Of a DNA stretch of 64,000 nt, positions 50,828 through 58,709 are shown one piece after another (within the stretch, counting starts at the first letter, position 1; each line of letters starts with the position of its first letter). Source of the stretch: Palleronia sediminis (lineage in GTDB: Bacteria; Pseudomonadota; Alphaproteobacteria; Rhodobacterales; Rhodobacteraceae); the NCBI RefSeq assembly GCF_004358695.1, contig NZ_SNAA01000005.1:1-64000 (forward strand). Reading direction: 5' to 3'. Both the position numbers and the translations under genes were made by a program. Under the pieces are notes generated by a model, which had not been told where the DNA came from, ran no database searches, and saw nothing but the letters and a program-made list of their open reading frames with translations.

Positions 50828-51696
50828 GGCCCGCCACGATCGGCATCGCCGCGGCCGACCGGCTCGGCCCCGGCACGGGCGAGGTCGTCGCCGTCTTTGC
50901 CCGCTCGGCCTATCTGCGCCTTGCCGGGGGGCTGGTCTGCATCGGCGACGGCACCATCGGCGACGGTCCGATCAACCTGCCCTGCCCCGGCCTGCCGGGC
51001 GCCGCACTGGCCGCGCTCGCCCCCGGCGCACCGGTCAGGGTGACGGCGGGGCGGCTTTCGCTCGGCCCCCTCGTGATCGAGACCGGCGGCGTCTCGCGCT
51101 GGAGCCCGCCCGCCCCCCCGGTTTTCGACCCTCGCGCCATGGCGCGCGGTCTGGCCGTCTTGCGCCGGGCCGCGCCCGCGCGGGTGCCGGATGGCGGGCT
51201 GGGCGCGTGGCTGTGCCCCGACCGGCCGCAAGGCGCGGTTCTGCGCGCCGCGGCGGGGCATCTCGGGGCCATCGCGGATTGGGCGGCGGGACCGGCGGCG
51301 CAGGGCGTCCCCGCGGGGGCGGTGGCCGCGCTTTTGGGGCTGGGGCCGGGGCTGACGCCCTCGGGCGACGATTTCCTCGCCGGGGCGCTCGTCGCGCTGC
51401 GCCGGGCGGGGCTGGCCGGGCCGCACGACGCGCTGGCCGCCTGCATCGCGCAAGAAGGACCGCGCCGCACCCACGCGATCAGCCTCGCGCATCTCGACGC
51501 GGCGGCGCGCGGTTGGCTCCATGCCGATCTGCACGCCGCGCTCGATGCCTTGGCGCGCGGCGGCGACGGCCTTGCTCCCGCGCTGCGGGTGCCGTCCTTC
51601 ACCGGCCACAGCTCGGGATGGGACGCGCTCGCGGGCTTTGCGCTGACGCTCGACGCCGCGATGGCCGGGCCTTGCCCGTGCGGCCCGGCGGGATAA
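50824..51696 (+). CDS. allH: DUF2877 protein, AllH/YlbF-like oxamate carbamoyltransferase subunit
   Basis: A 290-residue DUF2877 protein with the family hallmark LLGLGPGLTPSGDDFLAGAL (about residues 177-196), and an earlier INLPCPGLPGA. The GTG start at 50824 overlaps the kinase stop (GTGA). In E. coli, YlbF (AllH) is the third subunit of oxamate carbamoyltransferase. It is the last gene of the cluster and is followed by a GC-rich hairpin. Confidence 0.83.
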   Translation: MRPATIGIAAADRLGPGTGEVVAVFARSAYLRLAGGLVCIGDGTIGDGPINLPCPGLPGAALAALAPGAPVRVTAGRLSLGPLVIETGGVSRWSPPAPPVFDPRAMARGLAVLRRAAPARVPDGGLGAWLCPDRPQGAVLRAAAGHLGAIADWAAGPAAQGVPAGAVAALLGLGPGLTPSGDDFLAGALVALRRAGLAGPHDALAACIAQEGPRRTHAISLAHLDAAARGWLHADLHAALDALARGGDGLAPALRVPSFTGHSSGWDALAGFALTLDAAMAGPCPCGPAG

Positions 51697-51706
51697 GGTG
51701 ACGTAT

Positions 51707-51742
51707 GGCGGGGCGCGTGCGGATCACGCGCGCCACCCCGCC
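51707..51742 (+). terminator. GC-rich hairpin ending the oxamate cluster
   Basis: GGCGGGG (51707-51713) pairs with CCCCGCC (51736-51742), and inside it CGCGTG pairs with CACGCG around a 5-base loop, with a 5-base bulge on one side. There is no U-tract and the next gene starts 12 bases later, so it may only attenuate. Confidence 0.5.
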
Positions 51743-51753
51743 GCGGAGTTACG

Positions 51754-52446
51754 ATGCCACCGGACCATGACAAGCCAGGCGCCCCGGCGCCGAAAGCCAG
51801 TCATCTTCGAGACGCCGTCTATGGTGGGATCGACGGTGCGGTGACGACCTTCGCCATCGTCGCGGGGGTGGCCGGCGCGGGGCTGCCCACCGGCATCATT
51901 CTCGCGCTCGGGTTGGCCAACGTGGCGGCCGACGGCTTCTCGATGGCGGCGGGCAACTACTCGGGCACCAAGGCCGACCGCGACGACCGCCATCGCCTGC
52001 GCGCCGATCTGCACACCCGCATCCAGCGCGAACCGGCCGCGATGCGCGATGCGCTGCGCGAGGTGTTCCGCGCCAAGGGCATGAGCGGCGCGGGGCTCGG
52101 GGCGGCGGTCGACGCGATCTCGGCGGATCGCGAGATGTGGGTCGCGATGATGCTGGCCGAAGAGCATGGGCTGGGCTCGACCGAGCCCCGACCGCTGGTC
52201 GCGGCCAGCGTCACCTTCGCCGCGTTTCTCGGCGCGGGGATCGTGCCGCTGATCCCCTTCGTACTGTCGCTGCCCGCGCCGCTGCCGGTCTCGGCCGGGC
52301 TGACGATGGCGACATTCGCGGCCATCGGCGCGATCAAGAGCCGCTGGTCGTTGACGGCCTGGTGGAAATCCGCCGCCGAGACGCTGCTCATCGGCGGAAC
52401 GGCGGCGATCATCGCCTATTCCGTGGGAACGCTCTTCGACTTCTGA
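51754..52446 (+). CDS. VIT1/CCC1-family (vacuolar iron transporter-like) membrane protein
   Basis: 230 residues with about five helices. The opening HLRDAVYGGIDGAVTTFAIV and the next helix GLANVAADGFSMAAGNYSG are the signature of VIT1/CCC1 proteins, including the Asp, Met and Gly metal-path residues. A cytosolic segment rich in charge (about residues 72-130) would be the metal-binding domain. Known members export Fe2+ or Mn2+ from the cytoplasm. A GGAG site precedes ATG 51754. It appears independent of the preceding operon. Confidence 0.87.
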   Translation: MPPDHDKPGAPAPKASHLRDAVYGGIDGAVTTFAIVAGVAGAGLPTGIILALGLANVAADGFSMAAGNYSGTKADRDDRHRLRADLHTRIQREPAAMRDALREVFRAKGMSGAGLGAAVDAISADREMWVAMMLAEEHGLGSTEPRPLVAASVTFAAFLGAGIVPLIPFVLSLPAPLPVSAGLTMATFAAIGAIKSRWSLTAWWKSAAETLLIGGTAAIIAYSVGTLFDF

Positions 52447-52544
52447 TCCGGGGCCGGTCCGGTCTGGAACAATGCCGCCGCGAGGGGCATGCTGTGGCAA
52501 AGCCCGGCCGTCTCGCTGTGCCGGTCAACGAGGAGATCACGCGA

Positions 52545-53315
52545 ATGACACGTTTGCAGGACAAGATCGCGCTCATCACTGGCGGCGCGGCGGGAATCGG
52601 GCTCGAGACGGCGCGGCTGTTCCTGGCCGAGGGCGCCAGGGTCGCCCTGGTCGATCTGCGCGAGGACGATCTGGACGCCGCCGCCGAACGGCTCGGGGGC
52701 GGCGACGACGTGCTTTGCGTGGCCGCCGACGTCTCGTCGCCCGAGGATACCGCGGCCTATGTCGCGGCGACGCTCGACCGGTTCGACCGGATCGACGTGT
52801 TCTTCAACAATGCCGGTATCGAGGGGCGCGTGGCCCCGCTCGTCGACCAGACGATCGAGGATTTCGACCGCGTGATGGCGGTCAACGTGCGCGGCGCCTT
52901 CCTGGGACTCAAGCATGTGCTGCCCTCGATGATCGAGCGCCGCTCGGGCAGCGTCATCAACATGTCCTCCATCGCGGGGCTTCAGGGCAGCGCGAACGTG
53001 GCGCCCTATATCACGTCGAAACACGCCATCGTCGGTCTGACACGCGCCGCCGCCATCGAGGCCGCGCCCGCGAACGTGCGGGTGAACTCGGTGCATCCCT
53101 CGCCGGTGAACACGCGCATGATGCGCTCGCTCGAGGAGGGTTTCGCGCCCGGCGGCGGGGCGGACATGCAAAAGCAGCTTCAGGCGACGATCCCGATGGC
53201 GCGCTACGGCGAATCCATCGACATCGCCAACCTCGTGCTGTTTCTCGCCTCGGACGAGGCGGCCTTCATCACCGGCGGGCAGTATCCCGTGGATGGGGGG
53301 CTGGCGGCGGGCTAG
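52545..53315 (+). CDS. short-chain dehydrogenase/reductase (SDR)
   Basis: A 256-residue classical SDR. The cofactor motif is TGGAAGIG (residues 12-19), with Asp37 after the second strand (VALVDLRE) favouring NAD. The others are NNAG at 88-91, catalytic Ser142 (INMSSIAG), Tyr155 and Lys159 (YITSK), and PVDGG near the C-terminus. The substrate cannot be predicted. ATG 52545 lies after a GAGGAG site with a rather long 11-base spacing. It stands alone between the VIT1-like gene and the Mla operon. Confidence 0.88.
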   Translation: MTRLQDKIALITGGAAGIGLETARLFLAEGARVALVDLREDDLDAAAERLGGGDDVLCVAADVSSPEDTAAYVAATLDRFDRIDVFFNNAGIEGRVAPLVDQTIEDFDRVMAVNVRGAFLGLKHVLPSMIERRSGSVINMSSIAGLQGSANVAPYITSKHAIVGLTRAAAIEAAPANVRVNSVHPSPVNTRMMRSLEEGFAPGGGADMQKQLQATIPMARYGESIDIANLVLFLASDEAAFITGGQYPVDGGLAAG

Positions 53316-53374
53316 GCCGTGCGGGCGGCGCCCCGACAGATGCGGGCCGTGACCGCCCGGCCCGGCGCGCGGCC

Positions 53375-54502
53375 ATGACGGCGCAGCGCCCGGACCGGAT
53401 CGCCCCCGTCATCGCGACCGCCGGGGGCCGCGTCGAGCTTTCGGGCGATCTGCTGATCGGAACGGTGGCGGACCTGGTGTCCCATGCGCCGGCGCCCGGC
53501 GCTGACGTGCAGGCGGTCGACCTGTCGCGGGTCGAGCGGATGGACACCGCCGGCGCGTGGTTCGTCCTCGACCTTGCCGCGCGCCTGTCGGGCGGCGACG
53601 CGCCCGCCCCGATCGAGGGCGCGAGCGACTCGCAGGCCACCCTGCTCGACACCGTGCGCGAGAACATGCCCCGCGCGACCCCCGCACCCGAGCCGCGCGC
53701 GTCGCTCACCGACCGGATCGCGCGGCTGGGCCGGGCGACCTATGGCGTCGGGCTGGTCGCGGTCGAGATGACGGCGTTTCTGGGACAGGTCGTCGCCGCG
53801 CTGGCGGGGCTGGTGCTGCGGCCGCGGCGGCTGCGGCTGACCTCTCTCGTCCACCACATGCAGGAGGTGGGGTGGAACGCCATCCCCATCGTCACGCTGA
53901 TGGCCTTCCTCATTGGCGTGGTGCTGGCCTTCCAGGGCTCGGCGCAGCTCAGGCAGTTCGGGGCCGAGGTCTTCGTCGTCGACCTCATCGCCATCGCCGT
54001 GCTGCGCGAGCTGGGCATCCTGCTGACCGCGATCATCGTCGCGGGGCGCTCGGGCTCGGCCTTCACCGCCGCCATCGGGTCGATGAAGATGCGCGAAGAG
54101 GTGTCGGCCATGCGCACGCTGGGGCTCGACCCGGTGCAGATCCTCGTGGTGCCGCGCGTGCTGGCGCTGTTCCTGACGCTGCCGCTGCTGGGCTTCATCG
54201 CCGATGTCGCGGGGCTGGTGGGCGGCGCGGTCATGTCCTGGATCGAGCTCGGCGTGTCCCCGGTGGTGTTCCAGTCGCGGCTGGTGGCCAATATCGACCT
54301 GTGGCAATTCGGCGTGGGCATCATCAAGGCCCCGTTCTTCGCCCTCATCATCGGGGTGATCGGCTGCTACGAGGGGTTGAAGGTCGGCGGAAACGCCGAG
54401 TCGCTGGGCCGCCTGACCTCGACCTCGGTCGTGGTGGCGATCTTCATGGTCATCGTGGTCGATGCGCTGTTCTCGATCTTTTTCGCATTGGTGGGTGTCT
54501 GA
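53375..54502 (+). CDS. mlaE: MlaE-family lipid ABC transporter permease with N-terminal STAS domain
   Basis: 375 residues. An N-terminal STAS-like domain (about 8-85, with VQAVDLSRVERMDTAGAWFV) corresponds to MlaB fused to the permease. The membrane part has FLIGVVLAFQGSAQLRQFGA, LRELGILLTAIIVAGRSGSA and MKMREEVSAMRTLGLDP, which are MlaE signatures. The operon would move phospholipid or other lipids between membranes. It overlaps MlaF by one base (TGATG). Confidence 0.88.
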   Translation: MTAQRPDRIAPVIATAGGRVELSGDLLIGTVADLVSHAPAPGADVQAVDLSRVERMDTAGAWFVLDLAARLSGGDAPAPIEGASDSQATLLDTVRENMPRATPAPEPRASLTDRIARLGRATYGVGLVAVEMTAFLGQVVAALAGLVLRPRRLRLTSLVHHMQEVGWNAIPIVTLMAFLIGVVLAFQGSAQLRQFGAEVFVVDLIAIAVLRELGILLTAIIVAGRSGSAFTAAIGSMKMREEVSAMRTLGLDPVQILVVPRVLALFLTLPLLGFIADVAGLVGGAVMSWIELGVSPVVFQSRLVANIDLWQFGVGIIKAPFFALIIGVIGCYEGLKVGGNAESLGRLTSTSVVVAIFMVIVVDALFSIFFALVGV

Positions 54503-55293
54503 TGGAGGACGATGCCGATCGGCCGATCATCCGGGTGCGCGGGCTGGTCAAGAGCTTTGGCAACCACACCGTGCATGACGGCGTCGATCTCGACGTGCGC
54601 CGCGGCGAGATCATCGGCATCGTCGGCGGATCGGGCACCGGGAAATCGGTCCTGCTGCACCAGATCGTCGGCCTGCTGAAACCCGATGCCGGGCGGATCG
54701 AGGTGTTCGGCGAAAGCGTGCGCGACACTTCGGACGAGGAATACCGCGCGTTGCGCCGCCGGTGGGGCGTGATGTTCCAGGACGGCGCGCTGTTCTCGTC
54801 GCTGACCGTGCGCCAGAACGTCGAGGCGCCCATGCGCGAGCAGCTCGACCTGCCCGACGACCTGCGCGAGACGCTGGCGGGGATCAAGGTGCGGATGGTC
54901 GGGCTGCCCGACAACGCGCAGGGCAAGTATCCGTCGGACCTGTCGGGGGGGATGCGCAAGCGGGCGGGGTTCGCGCGCGCCATCGCGCTCGACCCCGAGA
55001 TCGTGTTCCTGGACGAGCCGACCGCCGGGCTCGACCCCATCGGGGCCGCGGCCTTCGACACGCTGATCGGCCAGTTGCAGACGGCGCTGGGGCTGACGGT
55101 GTTCATGGTCACGCACGATCTCGACTCGCTTCACGCGATCTGCGACCGGGTGGCGGTGCTGGCCGAGAAAAAGGTGCTGGCGGTGGGCACGATGGACGAG
55201 ATGCTCAAGGTGGACCACCCCTGGGTTCACGAGTACTTTCACGGACCCCGCGCCCGCGCCGCGTTGGCCGGGACTGCGTCGGAGGGCGATTGA
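54502..55293 (+). CDS. mlaF: MlaF-family lipid ABC transporter ATPase
   Basis: 263 residues. Walker A is GGSGTGKSVLLH, with the Q-loop in GVMFQDGALFSSL. The signature is DLSGGMRKRAGFARAI, typical of MlaF in having GGM rather than GGQ, and Walker B is IVFLDEPTAGLDP, followed by the switch His in VTHDLDSL. It powers the MlaE permease. One-base overlaps on both sides show tight coupling in mlaE-mlaF-mlaD. Confidence 0.92.
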   Translation: MEDDADRPIIRVRGLVKSFGNHTVHDGVDLDVRRGEIIGIVGGSGTGKSVLLHQIVGLLKPDAGRIEVFGESVRDTSDEEYRALRRRWGVMFQDGALFSSLTVRQNVEAPMREQLDLPDDLRETLAGIKVRMVGLPDNAQGKYPSDLSGGMRKRAGFARAIALDPEIVFLDEPTAGLDPIGAAAFDTLIGQLQTALGLTVFMVTHDLDSLHAICDRVAVLAEKKVLAVGTMDEMLKVDHPWVHEYFHGPRARAALAGTASEGD

Positions 55294-57008
55294 TGGAAAC
55301 GCGCGCGAATTTCGTCCTGATCGGCGCCTTTACCCTCGCGGGGATCCTCGGCGCGCTGGGCTTCATGATCTGGCTCGCCAATGTCCAGCTCGACCGGGAA
55401 TACGCCTATTACGGGATACTCTTCGACGACGTGTCGGGGCTCGATTCCTCGGGCGACGTGCAGTTCAACGGCATCGACGTGGGCCAGGTGCTCGAACTCG
55501 ATATCTACGACGAAGACCCCTCCAGGATCTTCGTGCGGATCGAGGTCGATGCCGCGACCCCGGTGCGCGAGGACACGGTGGCGCAGCTCAGCTCGTCGGG
55601 CGTCACCGGCGTCTCGTATATCTCGCTGTCCAATTCGCGCCGCGAGGCCCCGCCCCTGACCGCCGACGAGGGCGAGGTGCCGATCATCGCCTCGCGCCCC
55701 TCGACCCTGCAACAACTGGTCGACACGGCACCCGACCTGCTCGCGCAGGCGACCGACCTGCTGGCCGAGTTCCAGCGCATCGCGGGGCCCGAGAACCAGG
55801 CCTATGTGACGAGCATCCTGCGCAATCTCGATACCGCCTCGGGCGGGCTCGACCGCGCGCTTTCCGATTTCTCGGACATCACCGGCACCGTGGCCGATGC
55901 GACCACGCAGATCGGCGGGTTCGCCGACCGGCTCGACGAGTTCGGGGGCGCGGCGCAGACGACGCTGTCGGGGGCCGACACGGCGCTTGCCGCGGCCACC
56001 CGCGCCTTCGACGCCGCCGAGACGACGCTGACGGGCTCGCGAGACGCCATCGACAGCGCCGCCGCGGCATTCGCACAGACCGAGGCGCTGATGCAGGACG
56101 AGGTGCCCGCCATCCTCGCGCAGATCCGCGAGACGGCCGCCGCGCTGGATGCCGCGGTGGCCGATATCTCGGGCCGGACGGGCAGCGCCATCGACGGGTT
56201 CGGGCAGACAGCGGACCTGCTGAACGCGCGGCTCGCGCAGCTCGAGGGGACGCTTTCCGAGGCCGAGACCGCCTTTGCCGCCGTCACCGAGGCGTCGGAC
56301 AGTTTCGACCTGTTGGTGGATGGCGACGGCGCGCTGCTGGTATCCGAGGCCCGCGACGTGCTGGCCGATTTCCAGGCCACGCTCGCCACGGTCGAGGGGA
56401 TCGTCGAGACCGACGTGCCCGCCGTCGTGGCCGATATCCGCGGCGCGGTCGCGCGCGCGTCCGAGGCGGTCGACCGCGTGGCGGATGACGTGACCTCGGC
56501 CACCGGGCGGCTCGATCCGCTGGCCGAGGACGCGCAGGCCGCGCTGGTCTCGGCGACCGCGCTTTTCGACCGCGCGCAGGGAACGCTCGACGGGCTCGAC
56601 GGGGCGCTGGCCGCGGCCGAGACCACGCTGCAATCGGCCGACCGGACCTTCGGCGCGGCGACCGATGCGCTCTCGACCGATTTCGCGCCGCTGCTGGGCG
56701 ATCTGCGCGCCGCCTCGGACCGGGTGCGCGACGCCGCCGAAGGGATCGCCGAGGACCTGCCGCAGGTCACGGCCGACCTGCAGGGGCTCATCGCGCGCGC
56801 CGATGGCGTGGTCGCGCAGGTTCAGGGCGTGGTCGGCGACGCCGCGCCCGGCATCCGCAGCTTTACCGGCAGCGGGCTGAACGAACTGACCGGCCTCAGC
56901 GCCGAGGCACGGACGCTGGTGCAATCGCTCGAACAACTCGTGCGGCGGATCAGGCAGGACCCGGCGCGGTTCCTGCTCGACGACCGCGTTCCCGAATACC
57001 GGAGGTGA
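55293..57008 (+). CDS. MCE/MlaD-family periplasmic lipid-binding protein, long form
   Basis: 571 residues. One N-terminal helix (about 8-28) anchors the protein, followed by a single MCE domain (about 40-115: YYGILFDDVSGLDSSGDVQF, VGQVLELDI). The remaining 430 residues are Ala/Thr/Asp-rich helical sequence with a loose repeat pattern (ADTALAAATRAFDAAETTL and similar), likely forming a long coiled bundle across the periplasm. E. coli MlaD is only about 183 residues, so this is nearer to long MCE proteins that work with an auxiliary lipoprotein. That lipoprotein follows one base after the stop. Confidence 0.87.
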   Translation: METRANFVLIGAFTLAGILGALGFMIWLANVQLDREYAYYGILFDDVSGLDSSGDVQFNGIDVGQVLELDIYDEDPSRIFVRIEVDAATPVREDTVAQLSSSGVTGVSYISLSNSRREAPPLTADEGEVPIIASRPSTLQQLVDTAPDLLAQATDLLAEFQRIAGPENQAYVTSILRNLDTASGGLDRALSDFSDITGTVADATTQIGGFADRLDEFGGAAQTTLSGADTALAAATRAFDAAETTLTGSRDAIDSAAAAFAQTEALMQDEVPAILAQIRETAAALDAAVADISGRTGSAIDGFGQTADLLNARLAQLEGTLSEAETAFAAVTEASDSFDLLVDGDGALLVSEARDVLADFQATLATVEGIVETDVPAVVADIRGAVARASEAVDRVADDVTSATGRLDPLAEDAQAALVSATALFDRAQGTLDGLDGALAAAETTLQSADRTFGAATDALSTDFAPLLGDLRAASDRVRDAAEGIAEDLPQVTADLQGLIARADGVVAQVQGVVGDAAPGIRSFTGSGLNELTGLSAEARTLVQSLEQLVRRIRQDPARFLLDDRVPEYRR

Positions 57009-57009
57009 C

Positions 57010-57636
57010 ATGACGCATCTGACCCCCCTGACCCGACGCACGGCCCTGCTCGGCGCGGTCGCCGCCCTTGCGGGGTGCAGCGCGGTGTCGTCGCTGAACA
57101 ACGCCGCGACGCCGCTCGACACCTTCGATCCGATCCCGGTGCCGGGGTCGCGCTCGGGGCCGCGGTCGTCGCGCACGATCCTCGTGGCGCGGCCGCTGGC
57201 GCCGGCCTCCATCGAAAGCGACCGCATCGTCATCAAGCCCGACCCGCTCAGCATCGCCTACCTGCCCGAAAGCCGCTGGCCGGACGAGCTGCCGGCGGTG
57301 ATGCAATCGCTGCTGGTCCGGTCGATCGCGGGGACCGGGCGCGTGGGCTATGTCGGGCCGGGCGAAGGCGGGCCGGTGCCCGATATCGCGGTTCTGACGC
57401 GCATCGACGCCTTCCAGGTCGAGACGGTGGGCCAAGGGTTCGAGGTCGCGGTATCGGTCAACGTCACCCTGCTGCGCGACCGCGACCAGAGCGTGATCGC
57501 CTCGCGCGCCTTCGACCAGCGCGCGGCCGCCGCCGACGATGTCGCCCGCGCGGTCGTGCCCGCGTTCCAGTCGGCCCTGAACGTGATCCTGCCCGAGATC
57601 GCCGACTGGGTCGTGCGCAGCGTCGCCACCGGCTGA
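57010..57636 (+). CDS. ABC-type transport auxiliary lipoprotein (PqiC/MCE-associated family)
   Basis: 208 residues with a lipoprotein signal; the lipobox is ALAGC (Cys23). The signal includes RRTALLG, which hints at twin-arginine character. The family domain has ILVARPLAPASIESDRIVI, SRWPDELPAVMQSLLVRSI and a C-terminal DVARAVVPAFQSALNVILPE. Such lipoproteins anchor long MCE proteins at the outer membrane. GGAGG lies four bases before the ATG at 57010, inside the end of the MCE gene. Confidence 0.83.
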   Translation: MTHLTPLTRRTALLGAVAALAGCSAVSSLNNAATPLDTFDPIPVPGSRSGPRSSRTILVARPLAPASIESDRIVIKPDPLSIAYLPESRWPDELPAVMQSLLVRSIAGTGRVGYVGPGEGGPVPDIAVLTRIDAFQVETVGQGFEVAVSVNVTLLRDRDQSVIASRAFDQRAAAADDVARAVVPAFQSALNVILPEIADWVVRSVATG

Positions 57637-57674
57637 GCCGCCGGGGGCCCGCCCCGTCACAGAGGAGCCCCGCG

Positions 57675-58571
57675 TTGGACCCGCTGCACCGCCTGCCCTC
57701 GATCAAATCGCTCGTGGCCTTCGAAGTGGTGCTGCGCCATCGCAGCTTTTCACGGGCGGCGCAGGTGCTGGGCGTGACGCAAAGCGCCGTCAGCCGTCAG
57801 ATCGCCAAGCTCGAAACCCATGTCGGCACGGCGCTGTTCGTTCGCGACACGGTCGGGGTCGACCTGACCGAGGCGGGCGAGCGCTATTCCCGCGAGATCT
57901 CGCGCGTCGTGGCCGCGCTCAACCAGCTCGGCGGGGCGAACCAGACCTGGCTCGGCCGCGACAGCGTCACGCTGGCCTGCACGCAGGGGGTGGGCGAGCT
58001 GTGGGTGCTGCCCCGCCTGCCGGCCCTGCGCGCGGCCTTTCCCGATCTCGAGATCGAGCTGCGCATCTACGAGAGTTTCACCCTGCTGCGCTCGGACGAA
58101 TACGATCTCGCCATCTCGTTCCACGACACGCCCCCCGATCTCGACACGCTGGGGCAGTTGGGGCACGAGGATACGGTGCCCGTGATGGCGCCCTCGCTGC
58201 CGCCCCTGTCCGAGCAGGAGGCGCCGCTCCTGCTGACGATGGAGCGGGCTTTGAGCGGCTGGACGGACTGGAGCAACTGGCTCGGCATGACCGGGCTGGA
58301 GCTGCCCGAGCCCACGATGCGCTGGAAGCTCGGCAATTACTGCCTGTGCATCGACGCGGCGGCGCGCGGTCTCGGGGTCGCGATGGGATGGGTGTGGCTG
58401 TTGCAGGACGACCTTGCCTCGGGGCGGCTCGTGCTGGCCGATCCGCGGCATTTCCGGGCCGGAGGACGGTATTACCTGACCCTGTCGGAATACCGCAACC
58501 AGCGCCAGATCACCCGGCGCGTGGGCCAATGGCTGCTCGACAGCGACGGGGCGACCGCCGTCACTGCATGA
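57675..58571 (+). CDS. LysR-family transcriptional regulator, GcvA-like
   Basis: 298 residues. A winged helix-turn-helix domain at about residues 7-65 (FEVVLRHRSFSRAAQVLG, VTQSAVSRQIAKLE, LFVRD) is followed by a periplasmic-binding-like effector domain. I choose TTG 57675 because GAGGAG lies seven bases upstream and it gives the normal start for the family (LHRLPSIKSLVAFE). It precedes the peptide-type ABC operon in the same direction by 138 bases and probably regulates it, possibly through the site at 58590-58607. Confidence 0.85.
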   Translation: MDPLHRLPSIKSLVAFEVVLRHRSFSRAAQVLGVTQSAVSRQIAKLETHVGTALFVRDTVGVDLTEAGERYSREISRVVAALNQLGGANQTWLGRDSVTLACTQGVGELWVLPRLPALRAAFPDLEIELRIYESFTLLRSDEYDLAISFHDTPPDLDTLGQLGHEDTVPVMAPSLPPLSEQEAPLLLTMERALSGWTDWSNWLGMTGLELPEPTMRWKLGNYCLCIDAAARGLGVAMGWVWLLQDDLASGRLVLADPRHFRAGGRYYLTLSEYRNQRQITRRVGQWLLDSDGATAVTA

Positions 58572-58589
58572 CCTTTTGGCATGACTCGA

Positions 58590-58607
58590 TGCAAAGACAG
58601 CATTTGC
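58590..58607 (+). promoter_or_regulatory. candidate LysR-type binding site
   Basis: T-N11-A spans 58590-58602, and the dyad GCAAA (58591-58595)/TTTGC (58603-58607) surrounds a 7-base centre, about 100 bases before the ABC operon start. A further 6-bp hairpin (CCCCGG/CCGGGG, ACA loop) lies in the leader at 58673-58687. Confidence 0.35.
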
Positions 58608-58709
58608 CCCGCGGCTACGGGGGTTTTAGGGTCGTCGAAATCACGACAGGCCCTTCTTGCGGATCGACCGCGCCCCGGACACCGGGGTGCCCTATCGAGG
58701 AATCGACCT

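Noticed and set aside
55239-57254. 671-codon minus-strand frame opposite the MCE gene
   Set aside because: It mirrors the Ala/Asp-rich MCE tail and has no family features.
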